From Roseateles violae (GTDB taxonomy: Bacteria > Pseudomonadota > Gammaproteobacteria > Burkholderiales > Burkholderiaceae_C): a stretch of 64,000 bases of DNA. The notes under the pieces are model-generated. The model did not search any database. It saw nothing but the letters and a program-made list of their open reading frames with translations, and was not told the origin of the DNA. Positions within the stretch are counted from its first letter, which is position 1; the number at the start of each line of letters is the position of its first letter. Below are positions 51,173 to 59,410 of this stretch, in pieces. The position numbers were made by a program, and so were the translations under genes. The stretch covers positions 1-64,000 of the forward strand of contig NZ_JAUHHC010000003.1 in the NCBI RefSeq assembly GCF_030410485.1, given 5' to 3'.

Positions 51173-52021
51173 ATGATGAAAACCACGCTGATCGACGCCG
51201 CCGCACTGCAGCAGCTGATCGCCACCCGCGCGCCGCTATTGCTGATCGACTGCGGCTTCGACCTCGCCGACAGCGCGGCCGGCGAGCGCGCCTATGCCGA
51301 GGGTCATCTGCCCGGCGCCCATTACCTGCACCTGGACCGCGATCTCTGCGGCCCCAAGAGCGGCCCCGACGGCGCCTTCCGCGGCCGCCACCCGCTGCCC
51401 GAGCGCGCGGCCTTCGCGGCCACGATGGCCGGGCTGGGGCTGAGCACCAACACCCAGGTCGTTGCCTACGACGCCCAGGGCGGCATGTATGCGGCGCGGC
51501 TGTGGTGGATGTTGCGCTGGCTGGGCCATGCGGCGGTCGCCGTGCTCGATGGCGGCAAGGCCGCCTGGACCGGCCCGCTGAGCCGCGAACTGCCCGCCAC
51601 GCCGGCGCCCGGCGACTTCCGCCCCGGCGAGCCGCTGGTCGGCAGCATCGAGGCCGATCAGCTGCTGGCACAGCTGGGCCGGCTGCGCCTGATCGACGCG
51701 CGCGCGCCGGAGCGCTTCCGCGGCGAGGTCGAGCCGCTGGACCAGCAGGCCGGCCACATCCCGGGCGCCAGCAACCGGCTGTTCAAGAACAATCTGGACG
51801 AGCGCGGCTTCTTCAAGCCGGCGGCGCAGCTGCGCGCCGAGTTCGAGCCCCTGCTGGCACCGTTCGCCGGCTCGCAGGTCGTGCATCAATGCGGGTCCGG
51901 CGTGACCGCCTGCCACAACCTGCTGGCCATGGAGCATGCCGGCCTGGCCGGCTCGCTGCTCTACCCGGGCTCCTGGAGCGAGTGGTCCGGCGATCCGCGC
52001 CGCCCGGTTGCGAAAGGCTAG
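51173..52021 (+). CDS. Two-domain sulfurtransferase (thiosulfate/3-mercaptopyruvate sulfurtransferase family)
   Basis: A 282-residue tandem rhodanese protein. The N-terminal inactive domain has GAHYLHLDRDLCG and VVAYDAQGGMYAARLWWMLRWLGH. The catalytic domain has RLIDARAPERFRGEVEPLD, AGHIPGASNRLF and the active-site loop HQCGSGVTACHN, whose cysteine is the persulfide carrier. The CGSGVTA loop resembles mercaptopyruvate-type enzymes. It starts 14 bp after the DMT permease gene and is probably co-transcribed. Starts at 51173 or 51176 are equivalent. Confidence 0.92.
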   Translation: MMKTTLIDAAALQQLIATRAPLLLIDCGFDLADSAAGERAYAEGHLPGAHYLHLDRDLCGPKSGPDGAFRGRHPLPERAAFAATMAGLGLSTNTQVVAYDAQGGMYAARLWWMLRWLGHAAVAVLDGGKAAWTGPLSRELPATPAPGDFRPGEPLVGSIEADQLLAQLGRLRLIDARAPERFRGEVEPLDQQAGHIPGASNRLFKNNLDERGFFKPAAQLRAEFEPLLAPFAGSQVVHQCGSGVTACHNLLAMEHAGLAGSLLYPGSWSEWSGDPRRPVAKG

Positions 52022-52085
52022 ACGAATGGCGAAGATGGAGCCGCTGTAACACCGGTCCCCTGCTCACTCCACCAGGAGGTCTGCC

Positions 52086-52520
52086 ATGTTCAAGCGCATT
52101 CTGGTTCCCACCGACGGTTCCGACATCACGGCCAAGGCGGTCAACGCCGCCATCGGCATGGCCCGCGTCCACGGCGCCCAGCTCTACACGCTGAGCGTCA
52201 AGGAGCCCTTCCCCTACAGTGCCGTGTCGGAGATGCAGCCGACGCCGCCGCAGGAGTTCTTCGATGCGCAGGAACGCATTGCCGGCGCGCGCGTCAAGGA
52301 GGTCGTCGCCACCGCCGCCGAGGCCGGCGTGCCCTGCTCGGCCCACACGGTCGAGGCCCTGCATGCCTGGGAGGCGATCATCGAGCACGCCAACAACAAC
52401 CAGTGCGATCTGCTGGTGATGGCCTCGCACGGCCGCCGCGGCGTCTCGGCCCTGCTCTTGGGCAGCGAGACGCAGAAGGTGCTGACCCACTGCACGATCC
52501 CGGTCCTGATCGTGAGGTGA
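52086..52520 (+). CDS. Universal stress protein, UspA family
   Basis: A 144-residue single-domain Usp protein. It begins MFKRILVPTDGSDITAKAV and has the nucleotide-binding end motif in SHGRRGVSALLLGSETQKVL, close to the G-2x-G-9x-GS pattern with alanine at the first position, so ATP binding is likely. The final TIPVLIVR strand is typical. CAGGAGG stands about nine bases upstream of the ATG. Such proteins support survival in stationary phase and under stress. Confidence 0.93.
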   Translation: MFKRILVPTDGSDITAKAVNAAIGMARVHGAQLYTLSVKEPFPYSAVSEMQPTPPQEFFDAQERIAGARVKEVVATAAEAGVPCSAHTVEALHAWEAIIEHANNNQCDLLVMASHGRRGVSALLLGSETQKVLTHCTIPVLIVR

Positions 52521-52538
52521 GCCCGGCTCGGCCGGTCC

Positions 52539-53312
52539 TCAGTGCCCGGCGGCCAGGCGCACCAGCGTCACCAGGCTCAGGCCCAGGCCCAACCAGGCCA
52601 GTTGCATCGCCGTCTCGCGCAGCGGCAGGCGGCGCTGCAGCTGCGGGATCAGGTCGGCCACGGCGACATAGATGAAGCTGCTGGAGGCGGCAACCAGCAG
52701 ATAGGGGAACAGCCCCTCCCAGGGGCCGACGACGAAGTAGCCGAGCACGCCGCCGGCCACCGCCGCCAGGCCCGACAGCGCATTGAAGAGCAGGGCCTTG
52801 GCGCGCGAGAAGCCGGCGTTCAGGAGCACGATGTAGTCGCCGACTTCCTGCGGGATCTCGTGCGCGATGATGGCCAGCGAGGTCACCAGGCCCAGGCGCG
52901 GATCGGCCAGAAAGGCGGCGGCGATGATGATGCCGTCGCAGAAGTTGTGGATCGAGTCGCCGACCAGCACCGAGAAGCCGCCGCGGCCGGCCTGTTCCTC
53001 GTCGAAGTGGTGATGGTGGTGGTGGCCGTCGCCCTCGTGGTGATGGGTGTGGCGGTACAGCTCGGCCTTCTCGAGCAGGAAGAAGAACAGCAGGCCGCCC
53101 AGCAGGGTCATGAACAGCGCATGCGGACTGGCGCCGCCCTCGAAGGCCTCGGGCAGCACATGCAGCAGCGCCGTGCCCAGGAGCACGCCGGTCGACAGGC
53201 TCACCAGATGTTTGACCACGCGGCCCAGCAGGGCCACGGTCAGGCTGGCGGCGATCAGCACCGACAGCAGGCCGCCGATCAGGGTGGCCAGCACGATATA
53301 GAGCAGGGTCAT
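52539..53312 (-). CDS. ZIP-family metal transporter with histidine-rich loop
   Basis: A 257-residue membrane protein of the ZIP family, probably importing zinc or another divalent metal. The metal-site helices are DSIHNFCDGIIIAAAFL (TM4) and IIAHEIPQEVGDYIVLL (TM5) with the HxxP/E pattern. The loop between TM3 and TM4 is strongly His-rich (HTHHHEGDGHHHHHHFDEE), a likely metal sensor or buffer. The start MTLLYIV at 53312 is preferred; the longer frame reads through the upstream terminator. No Zur-like operator was recognised. Confidence 0.9.
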   Translation of the reverse strand: MTLLYIVLATLIGGLLSVLIAASLTVALLGRVVKHLVSLSTGVLLGTALLHVLPEAFEGGASPHALFMTLLGGLLFFFLLEKAELYRHTHHHEGDGHHHHHHFDEEQAGRGGFSVLVGDSIHNFCDGIIIAAAFLADPRLGLVTSLAIIAHEIPQEVGDYIVLLNAGFSRAKALLFNALSGLAAVAGGVLGYFVVGPWEGLFPYLLVAASSSFIYVAVADLIPQLQRRLPLRETAMQLAWLGLGLSLVTLVRLAAGH

Positions 53313-53320
53313 GTCAGTCC

Positions 53321-53352
53321 AAAAACAAACCGCGCCGGGAGGCGGCGCGGTT
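53321..53352 (-). terminator. Rho-independent terminator after the dienelactone hydrolase gene
   Basis: A perfect 10-bp stem AACCGCGCCG / CGGCGCGGTT (53328-53352) with a 5-base loop is followed on the minus strand by TTTGTTTTT (53321-53329). It ends the dienelactone hydrolase transcript and lies directly before the ZIP start codon, so ZIP needs its own promoter or read-through. Confidence 0.85.
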
Positions 53353-53388
53353 CGTCCAGTCATTCTTTCTATCTATTCTTTTCCGGTC

Positions 53389-54261
53389 TCAGGCCACGCC
53401 CTGGGCCTTGAACCATTCGAGGCAGCGCTTCCAGCCGTCCTCGGCCGCGTCCTTGCGATAGCTGGGCCGGTAGTCGGCGTTGAAGGCATGCGGCGCGTCG
53501 GCATAGACCTGGAACTGGCTGCGCCGCGCGGCCGGCGAACCTTCCGCCAGCGCGGCCTTCATCTTATCAACCGTGTCAAGCGGGATGCCGGTGTCCTGGC
53601 CGCCGTACAGGCCCAGCACCGGCGCCTTCAGCTCGCCGACCAGCTCGATCGGGTGCCGCGGCTGCAGCGGATTGGTCGGCCCCAGCAGGCGGCCGTACCA
53701 GGCGACGCCGGCCTTCACGCCCGGGTTGTGCGCCGCATAAAGCCAGGTGATGCGTCCGCCCCAGCAGAAGCCGGTGACGGCCAGCTTGGAGGTGTCGGCG
53801 CCCTGCGTCTTGGCCCAGGCGACGCAGGCATCCAGATCGCCCATCACCTGCGCGTCGGGCACCTTGGCGATCACCTCGGACATCAGCTTGGCGATCTCGC
53901 CATAGCTGCCGGCATCGCCCTGGCGCACGAAGAGCTCCGGCGCGATCGCCAGATAGCCCTGCTTGGCAAAGCGCCGCGCGACGTCGGCGATGTGCTCGTG
54001 CACGCCGAAGATCTCGCTGACGACCAGCACGACCGGCGCGTTCTTCTTGCCGGCCGGGACGGCGCGGTAGGCCGGCAGCTTGAAGTCGCCGACCGGAATC
54101 ATCACCTCGCCGGCCTCCAGGCCCGCCGCATCGGTCTTGATCGTCTGCGCGGTCACCGGCAGCACCGCGGCGGCGAAGCCGCTGCCGACGGCCGTCTGCA
54201 CGAAATCGCGGCGGTTGAAGTCGCGGCTGGGGGTCAGGCTGTCGAGGTCTTGCTTCAGCAT
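53389..54261 (-). CDS. Dienelactone hydrolase-family protein with Tat-type signal
   Basis: A 290-residue alpha/beta hydrolase. A twin-arginine motif ([20 protein letters not shown] at about 17-18) and a hydrophobic stretch ending VTAQT suggest Tat export. The nucleophile cysteine is in GFCWGGR, the catalytic aspartate probably in [12 protein letters not shown] and the histidine in [12 protein letters not shown]. The family cleaves dienelactones in aromatic degradation, but many members act on other esters. No catabolic genes are adjacent. The ATG at 54261 is accepted. Confidence 0.9.
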   Translation of the reverse strand: MLKQDLDSLTPSRDFNRRDFVQTAVGSGFAAAVLPVTAQTIKTDAAGLEAGEVMIPVGDFKLPAYRAVPAGKKNAPVVLVVSEIFGVHEHIADVARRFAKQGYLAIAPELFVRQGDAGSYGEIAKLMSEVIAKVPDAQVMGDLDACVAWAKTQGADTSKLAVTGFCWGGRITWLYAAHNPGVKAGVAWYGRLLGPTNPLQPRHPIELVGELKAPVLGLYGGQDTGIPLDTVDKMKAALAEGSPAARRSQFQVYADAPHAFNADYRPSYRKDAAEDGWKRCLEWFKAQGVA

Positions 54262-54348
54262 GCGGGGCGCTCCTTGGGCTCTTGATCGGTGCGCGCGATT
54301 CTAGGCACAGCCGCGGAAGGCTGCAGATTTGCCCCGACAATCGCGGCC

Positions 54349-55839
54349 ATGACCCTGCACCCCGCCACCGCACTCGCCGCCATCGACATAGGCTCCAACA
54401 GCTTCCGGCTCGAGATCGCCGAGCTGCCGCGCGGCCGCTACCGCCGGCTCGAATACCTGAAGGAGACGGTGCGCCTGGGGGCCGGCCTCGACGAGGACGG
54501 CCGGCTGACCGAGGCGGCGATGCAGCGCGGCCTGGACTGCCTGCAGCGCTTTGCCGAGCGGCTCAAGGGCTTCGCGCCGGAGCGGGTGCGCGCGGTCGCC
54601 ACGCAGACCCTGCGCGAGGCGAAGAACCGCGACGAGTTCCTGGCCCGCGCCGAGCGGGCGCTGGGCTTCGCGATCGAGGTGATCTCGGGCCGCGAGGAGG
54701 CGCGGCTGATCTATGCCGGCGTCGCCCACCTGCAGGCCTCGGACGAGCCGCGGCTGGTGATCGACATCGGCGGCCGCTCGACCGAGATGATCCTGGGCCG
54801 CGGCCGCCAGCCCAGCAGCGCCGAATCGTTCCAGGTCGGCAGCGTCAGCCTGTCGCTGCGCTTCTTCCCCGACGGCCGCTTCAGCGCCGAAGCCTTCCGC
54901 GCCGCCCAGGTCGCAGCCGGCGCCGAGCTCGAGGAAGCGCTGAGCCTGTTCAAGCCCTCGATGTGGCGGCAGGCGCTGGGCAGCTCGGGCACCGTCGGCG
55001 CGGTCGCGCAGATCCTGGCCGCCAACGGCATCAGCGACGGCCGCATCACCGCCGAGGGCCTGCGCTGGTGCATCGCCCAATGTCTGATCGCCGGCGCGGT
55101 CGACCGGCTCGCGCTGCCGGGGCTGAAGGACGACCGCCGCGCGGTCGTCGGCGGCGGCCTGTGCATCCTCTACACCTTGCTGACCCAGTTCGGCATCGAG
55201 GAGCTGCAGCCGGCCAAGGGTGCGCTGCGCCAGGGCGTGATCCTCGACCTGGCCGAGCGGCTGGAGCCGGCCGGCCGGCGCGGCGCCGATATGCGCGCCG
55301 CCTCGGTCGCCGTCCTGCAGCAGCGCTTCGGCGTCGATCTGGAGCAGGCGGCGCGCGTGCAGGGCCTGGCGCTGAAGCTGCACCGCCAGCTGGAGCCGGC
55401 CGCGCCGGCCGAGCTGCGCCGCGAGCTCGGCTGGGCCGCCGCCCTGCACGAGATCGGCATGATGGTCTCGCACCACGACCACCACCGCCACAGCGCCTAT
55501 CTGCTGGCCCATGTCGACGCGGCCGGCTTCTCGCAGAACCAGCTGCGCCGCCTCGGCCATCTGGCCCTGGGCCAGCGCGGCGGCCTGCGCAAGCTGGAGG
55601 CGCAGTTGGCCGACGAGACCCTCTTGTGGCAGGTGCTGGCCCTGCGCCTGGCGGCGATCGCCTGCCATGCGCGCGGCAGCGTCGGGCCGCGCCCGCTGCG
55701 CCTGCAGCGCCAGGGCCGCAAGCTGGATCTGGCGCTGCCGCTGCGCTGGGCGCGCGAGCAGCCGCGCCTGCTCTATCTGCTGCAGGAAGAGGCGCAGGCC
55801 TGGCAGCGCAGCGGGGCGCTGGAGCTGAACCTGGCCTGA
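54349..55839 (+). CDS. ppx: Exopolyphosphatase (Ppx/GppA family)
   Basis: A 496-residue ASKHA-fold phosphatase that removes terminal phosphate from polyphosphate or pppGpp. The nucleotide-binding loops are LAAIDIGSNSFRLEIAEL and LVIDIGGRSTEMILG; RAVATQTLREAKNRDEF, ISGREEARLIYAGV and VGSVSLSLRFF are also typical. The C-terminal third is the HD-like domain (HEIGMMVSHHDHHRHSAYLL). It converges on the sixA-ppk pair, so the three genes form a polyphosphate locus. The ATG at 54349 is the family start. Confidence 0.93.
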   Translation: MTLHPATALAAIDIGSNSFRLEIAELPRGRYRRLEYLKETVRLGAGLDEDGRLTEAAMQRGLDCLQRFAERLKGFAPERVRAVATQTLREAKNRDEFLARAERALGFAIEVISGREEARLIYAGVAHLQASDEPRLVIDIGGRSTEMILGRGRQPSSAESFQVGSVSLSLRFFPDGRFSAEAFRAAQVAAGAELEEALSLFKPSMWRQALGSSGTVGAVAQILAANGISDGRITAEGLRWCIAQCLIAGAVDRLALPGLKDDRRAVVGGGLCILYTLLTQFGIEELQPAKGALRQGVILDLAERLEPAGRRGADMRAASVAVLQQRFGVDLEQAARVQGLALKLHRQLEPAAPAELRRELGWAAALHEIGMMVSHHDHHRHSAYLLAHVDAAGFSQNQLRRLGHLALGQRGGLRKLEAQLADETLLWQVLALRLAAIACHARGSVGPRPLRLQRQGRKLDLALPLRWAREQPRLLYLLQEEAQAWQRSGALELNLA

Positions 55840-55854
55840 AGCTCCGGTAATCGG

Positions 55855-56319
55855 CTAGAGGCAATCCGGCGCCTGCACCGCCTGCAGGATCACTTCCATT
55901 TCCTCACTCTCGCGCTGGCGCGAGCGCAGCCACCAGACGGCGCCCTTCTTGATCGCCCAGGGCTGCTCGGCGCCGCATAGCAGCTGGGCGGCCAAGAGGC
56001 CCAGCGTCGGCTGGTGGCCGACGATCAGCACCGGCTCGGCCGAGCGCGGCCAGCGCGCCGCCGTCAGCAGCGCCTGCGGCTGGGCCTCGGGCGCCAGCGC
56101 CGGCACGATGCGGAGTTCGCGGCCCAACGCCGCGGCGGTCTGGCGGCAGCGCTCGGCCGGGCTGACCAGCACCCGCGTCGTCGCGGCCAGGCGGTGGTTC
56201 AGCCATTGCGCCATCTTGTGGGCCTGGCGCTCGCCCTTCGTCGTCAAGGCGCGCTGCAGATCGTCGAGGCCCTCGCGCTGCAGCTCGGCCTCGGCATGGC
56301 GCCACAAGATCAGGTCCAT
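55855..56319 (-). CDS. sixA: SixA-type phosphohistidine phosphatase
   Basis: A 154-residue histidine phosphatase. The catalytic RHG-like motif is LILWRHAEAE at the N-terminus, and the second histidine is in LIVGHQPTLGLLAAQLL. VLVSPAERCRQTAAAL completes the site. The length suits SixA, which dephosphorylates histidine-phosphorylated proteins. It starts 27 bp after ppk on the same strand, and this ppk-sixA linkage suggests a phosphorelay or polyphosphate-linked role. Confidence 0.87.
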   Translation of the reverse strand: MDLILWRHAEAELQREGLDDLQRALTTKGERQAHKMAQWLNHRLAATTRVLVSPAERCRQTAAALGRELRIVPALAPEAQPQALLTAARWPRSAEPVLIVGHQPTLGLLAAQLLCGAEQPWAIKKGAVWWLRSRQRESEEMEVILQAVQAPDCL

Positions 56320-56345
56320 GTCCGCAGCCTCCTTCGATCGCCCGG

Positions 56346-58421
56346 CTATTCCGGCTGGTAGCGCCGCATCAGCGCCTGCTGGGCGCTGATGCCCTCGGCC
56401 GAGACGCGCAGCGAGCGCCCGTCGGGGCCCAGCTGCCAGGCGTCCAGGCTGTCGTGCAGATAGGGTACCAGGGCCTCGTCGATCACGCGCTGGCGTAGCC
56501 GGGCGTCCAGCACCGGCCAGGCGACCTCGATGCGGCGGAACATATTGCGGCTCATCCAGTCGGCGCTGGACAGGTACAGAACTTCATCGGCTTCGCCGGC
56601 GCCCCAGCGGAAATAGCAGACCCGCGAATGCTCGAGAAAGCGGCCGACGACCGAGCGCACGACGATGTTGTCGCTGAGGCCCGGCAGGCCCGGCGGCAGC
56701 ATGCAGGCGCCGCGCACGATCAGGTCGACGGTGGCGCCGGCCTGGGCCGCGCGCAGGATGGCGGCGATCAGCTCGGCATCGGTCAGCGCATTGATCTTGA
56801 CGACCAGGCGCGCCGGCCGACCTTCGCGTGCCGCCTGCTCGACCTGGGCCAGGTGCTCCATCATGCGCTGGTGCATATTGAAGGGCGCCAGCAGCAGCCG
56901 GTGCAGCGCCTTCACGCTGCCCAGCGAGGCGAGCTGGCGGAACACCGTGTCGACGTCGGCGGTCAGCTCGCGGTCGGCGCTCAGATAGCCGATGTCGGTG
57001 TAGAAGCGCGCGGTGCGCGGGTTGTAGTTGCCGGTGGACAGATGCGCGTAGCGGCGCAGCCTGGAACGGCCCTCATGGCCCTCGCGCCGCGTCACCAGCA
57101 GCAGCTTGGCATGGGTCTTGTAGCCGACGATGCCGTAGACGACCTGCGCGCCGACCGCCTCCAGGCGCTCGGCCCAGTTGATATTGGCCTCCTCGTCGAA
57201 GCGCGCCTTCAGCTCGACGACGGCCATCACCTCCTTGCCGCGCCGCGCCGCCTCGATCAAGAGATCCATCAGCACCGACTGGCTGCCGGTGCGGTAGATG
57301 GTCTGCTTGATCGCCAGCACGTCCGGATCGTCGACCGCGTCGCGCAGAAACTGCACGACCGGATCGAAGCTCTCGAAGGGGTGGTGCAGCAGCACATCGC
57401 CCTTGCGCAGCTGCTCGAACATCGACTTGCCGCGCGGCAGCCGGCCCTGCGGCCAGACCGGCTCGTGCGGCGCGAAGCGCAGGCCCGGCGCCTCGGTCTG
57501 GTCGATCAGCTCGTTCAGCCGCACCAGATTGACCGGGCCGTTGACGCGGTACAGCGCCGCCTCCGGCAGGCCGAACTGCTCGAGCAGGAATTGCGACAGC
57601 TCCTGGGGACAGGTGTTGACCACCTCCAGCCGCACCGCGCGGCCGAAATGCCGCGTCGTCAGGCCCGAGCGCAGCGCATGGCGCAGATTGGCGATCTCCT
57701 CCTCCTCGACCTCCAGGTCGGAGTCGCGGGTGACGCGGAACTGCGAGAAGGCCTCGACCTTGCGGCCCGGGAACAGTTCCTCCAGATGGGCGCGGATCAC
57801 GCTGGTCAGCAGCACGAAGGCCTGCCGCCCCTCGCTGATCTCGGCCGGCAGCCGGATCACCCGCGGCAGCACCCGCGGCACCTTGACGATGGCAATGCGG
57901 TTGTCGCGGCCGAAGGCGTCCTTGCCCGACAGCCGCGCGATGAAGTGCAGCGACTTGTTGGCCACCTGCGGGAAGGGGTGGGCCGGGTCCAGCCCTACCG
58001 GCACCAAGAGCGGCCGCACCTCGCGCTCGAAGAAGCGCTCGACCCAGCGCCGCTGCGCCTCCTTGCGGTCGGCGTGGTTGAGGATCACGATGCGCTGCTC
58101 GCCCAGCGCGGGCATGATCTGCTCGTTGAAGATCGCGTACTGCTCGTCGATCAGCGCATGGGCGGCGCGGCCGACGCGCTCGACGTCGGCATGGCTGACC
58201 AGGCGGTCCGGCCCGCGCGCGGCATCCAGCATGTCGGCAAAGCGCACCTCGAAGAACTCGTCCAGGTTCGAGGAGACGATGCAGACATAGCGCAGGCGCT
58301 CGAGCAGCGGCACGTCGGCCCGCTGCGCCTGCGCCAGCACCCGGCGGTTGAACTCCAGGATCGCCTGTTCGCGGTTGAGCAGGAAGGCCGCGGGGGCAGA
58401 GGCCGTTTGAGGGACAGACAT
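56346..58421 (-). CDS. ppk1: Polyphosphate kinase 1
   Basis: A 691-residue enzyme that polymerises the gamma-phosphate of ATP into polyphosphate. The N-domain has FLLNREQAILEFNRRVLAQA; the catalytic head has DVLLHHPFESFDPVVQFL, TIYRTGSQS, ELKARFDEEANINWAERLE, and the autophosphorylated histidine in YAHLSTGNYNPRTARFYTDIG. The C-domain has IVRGACMLPPGLPGLSDNI and SADWMSRNMFRR. The upstream Pho-box-like site suggests induction at low phosphate. The -10-like element lies only about seven bases before the ATG, so the mRNA may have almost no leader. Confidence 0.95.
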   Translation of the reverse strand: MSVPQTASAPAAFLLNREQAILEFNRRVLAQAQRADVPLLERLRYVCIVSSNLDEFFEVRFADMLDAARGPDRLVSHADVERVGRAAHALIDEQYAIFNEQIMPALGEQRIVILNHADRKEAQRRWVERFFEREVRPLLVPVGLDPAHPFPQVANKSLHFIARLSGKDAFGRDNRIAIVKVPRVLPRVIRLPAEISEGRQAFVLLTSVIRAHLEELFPGRKVEAFSQFRVTRDSDLEVEEEEIANLRHALRSGLTTRHFGRAVRLEVVNTCPQELSQFLLEQFGLPEAALYRVNGPVNLVRLNELIDQTEAPGLRFAPHEPVWPQGRLPRGKSMFEQLRKGDVLLHHPFESFDPVVQFLRDAVDDPDVLAIKQTIYRTGSQSVLMDLLIEAARRGKEVMAVVELKARFDEEANINWAERLEAVGAQVVYGIVGYKTHAKLLLVTRREGHEGRSRLRRYAHLSTGNYNPRTARFYTDIGYLSADRELTADVDTVFRQLASLGSVKALHRLLLAPFNMHQRMMEHLAQVEQAAREGRPARLVVKINALTDAELIAAILRAAQAGATVDLIVRGACMLPPGLPGLSDNIVVRSVVGRFLEHSRVCYFRWGAGEADEVLYLSSADWMSRNMFRRIEVAWPVLDARLRQRVIDEALVPYLHDSLDAWQLGPDGRSLRVSAEGISAQQALMRRYQPE

Positions 58422-58427
58422 CGAAGC

Positions 58428-58461
58428 ATCTTATTCAAAGCGGATGACAGTCACGTGACTC
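58428..58461 (-). promoter_or_regulatory. Pho-box-like site and -10 element upstream of ppk1
   Basis: Read on the minus strand, GAGTCAC-GTGA-CTGTCAT (58461-58444) has two 7-mers spaced by four bases. The second is a perfect Pho-box unit and the first matches 5 of 7 positions. Ten bp further lies TAAGAT (58433-58428), a -10-like hexamer. The same block includes the 12-bp palindrome AGTCACGTGACT (58449-58460) in the ppk1/rpfE divergent gap. Confidence 0.6.
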
Positions 58462-58474
58462 GATAATCCCGGCC

Positions 58475-59410
58475 ATGCACCTGATGATCCCCTACGCCAG
58501 CGCCGTCGACGAGGCCTGCGCCCACACCCTGGGCGACCTGCGCCTGCCGAATCTGGCCGCCGCGCTGGGCCTGCTGAAGGCCGCCGGCGCGCCGCTGGGC
58601 GAGGACGAATACAGCCTGAACACCCCCTTCGAGCTGGCGCTGGCCGCCCAGCGCGGTCACAGCGGCGGCGCCGCCGGCCCGCTGCCCACCGCCGCCTGGC
58701 TGGCCCGCGAGCAGGGTCTGGATGCGACCCTGCCCTGGGCGCTGCTGACGCCCATCCATCTGTCGGTCGGCAGCGATCAGGTGAGCGCGCTGGCGCCCGA
58801 GGCGCTGCGCCTGGACGCGGCCGAATCGCGCGCCTTCTTCGATTCGCTGGCCGAGCTGTGGCCGGCCGGCGAGGGCTGGCAGGCCCACTGGCTGGCGCCG
58901 ACGCAATGGCTGCTGGGCCATGCGCGCTTTGCCGCCCTGCCCTGCGCCAGCCTGGACCGCGTCGTCGGCCGCAATGTCGAGGCCTGGAAGCCCGAGGCGC
59001 GCGCGCTGCGGACCTTGCAGAACGAGTTCCAGATGTTGCTGCACCGCAATCCGCTCAACGAGGCGCGCGAGGCGCGCGGCGAGCTGGCGCTGAACTCGGT
59101 CTGGATCAGCGGCTGCGGTCTGGCCAGCGGCGGTGCGCTGCCGGCCGAGCTGCGGATCGAGGCGGGCCTGCGGGAGCCGCTCTTGGCCGGCGACTGGGCC
59201 GCCTGGGCCGAGGCCTGGCGCGCGCTCGATGCCGGCCCGGTCGCGGATCTGCTGACGCGACTACGCGCCGGCGATGCGGCCGAGCTGACGCTTTGCGGCG
59301 AGCGCTTCGCCCAGGCCTACCGACTGCCGGCGCGCGGCGCGCTGCTGCGCGCCTGGCAAGGCCTGGCCCCGCCGCGCGCCGACACCGCCAAGACGCTGGG
59401 GGCCCTATGA
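58475..59410 (+). CDS. RpfE-like conserved protein upstream of recJ
   Basis: A 311-residue soluble protein. I recognise it as the conserved gene found before recJ in Burkholderiales and Xanthomonadales, described in Xanthomonas as RpfE and sometimes annotated as phosphoglycerate-mutase-like. Visible features are MHLMIPYASAVDEACAHTLGDLRLPNL, HWLAPTQWLLGHARFAALPC, a LQNEFQMLLHRNPLNEARE segment and LNSVWISGCGLASGG. There is no signal peptide and no catalytic motif I can name. It diverges from ppk1, and its stop overlaps the recJ start by four bases (ATGA). Confidence 0.75.
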   Translation: MHLMIPYASAVDEACAHTLGDLRLPNLAAALGLLKAAGAPLGEDEYSLNTPFELALAAQRGHSGGAAGPLPTAAWLAREQGLDATLPWALLTPIHLSVGSDQVSALAPEALRLDAAESRAFFDSLAELWPAGEGWQAHWLAPTQWLLGHARFAALPCASLDRVVGRNVEAWKPEARALRTLQNEFQMLLHRNPLNEAREARGELALNSVWISGCGLASGGALPAELRIEAGLREPLLAGDWAAWAEAWRALDAGPVADLLTRLRAGDAAELTLCGERFAQAYRLPARGALLRAWQGLAPPRADTAKTLGAL

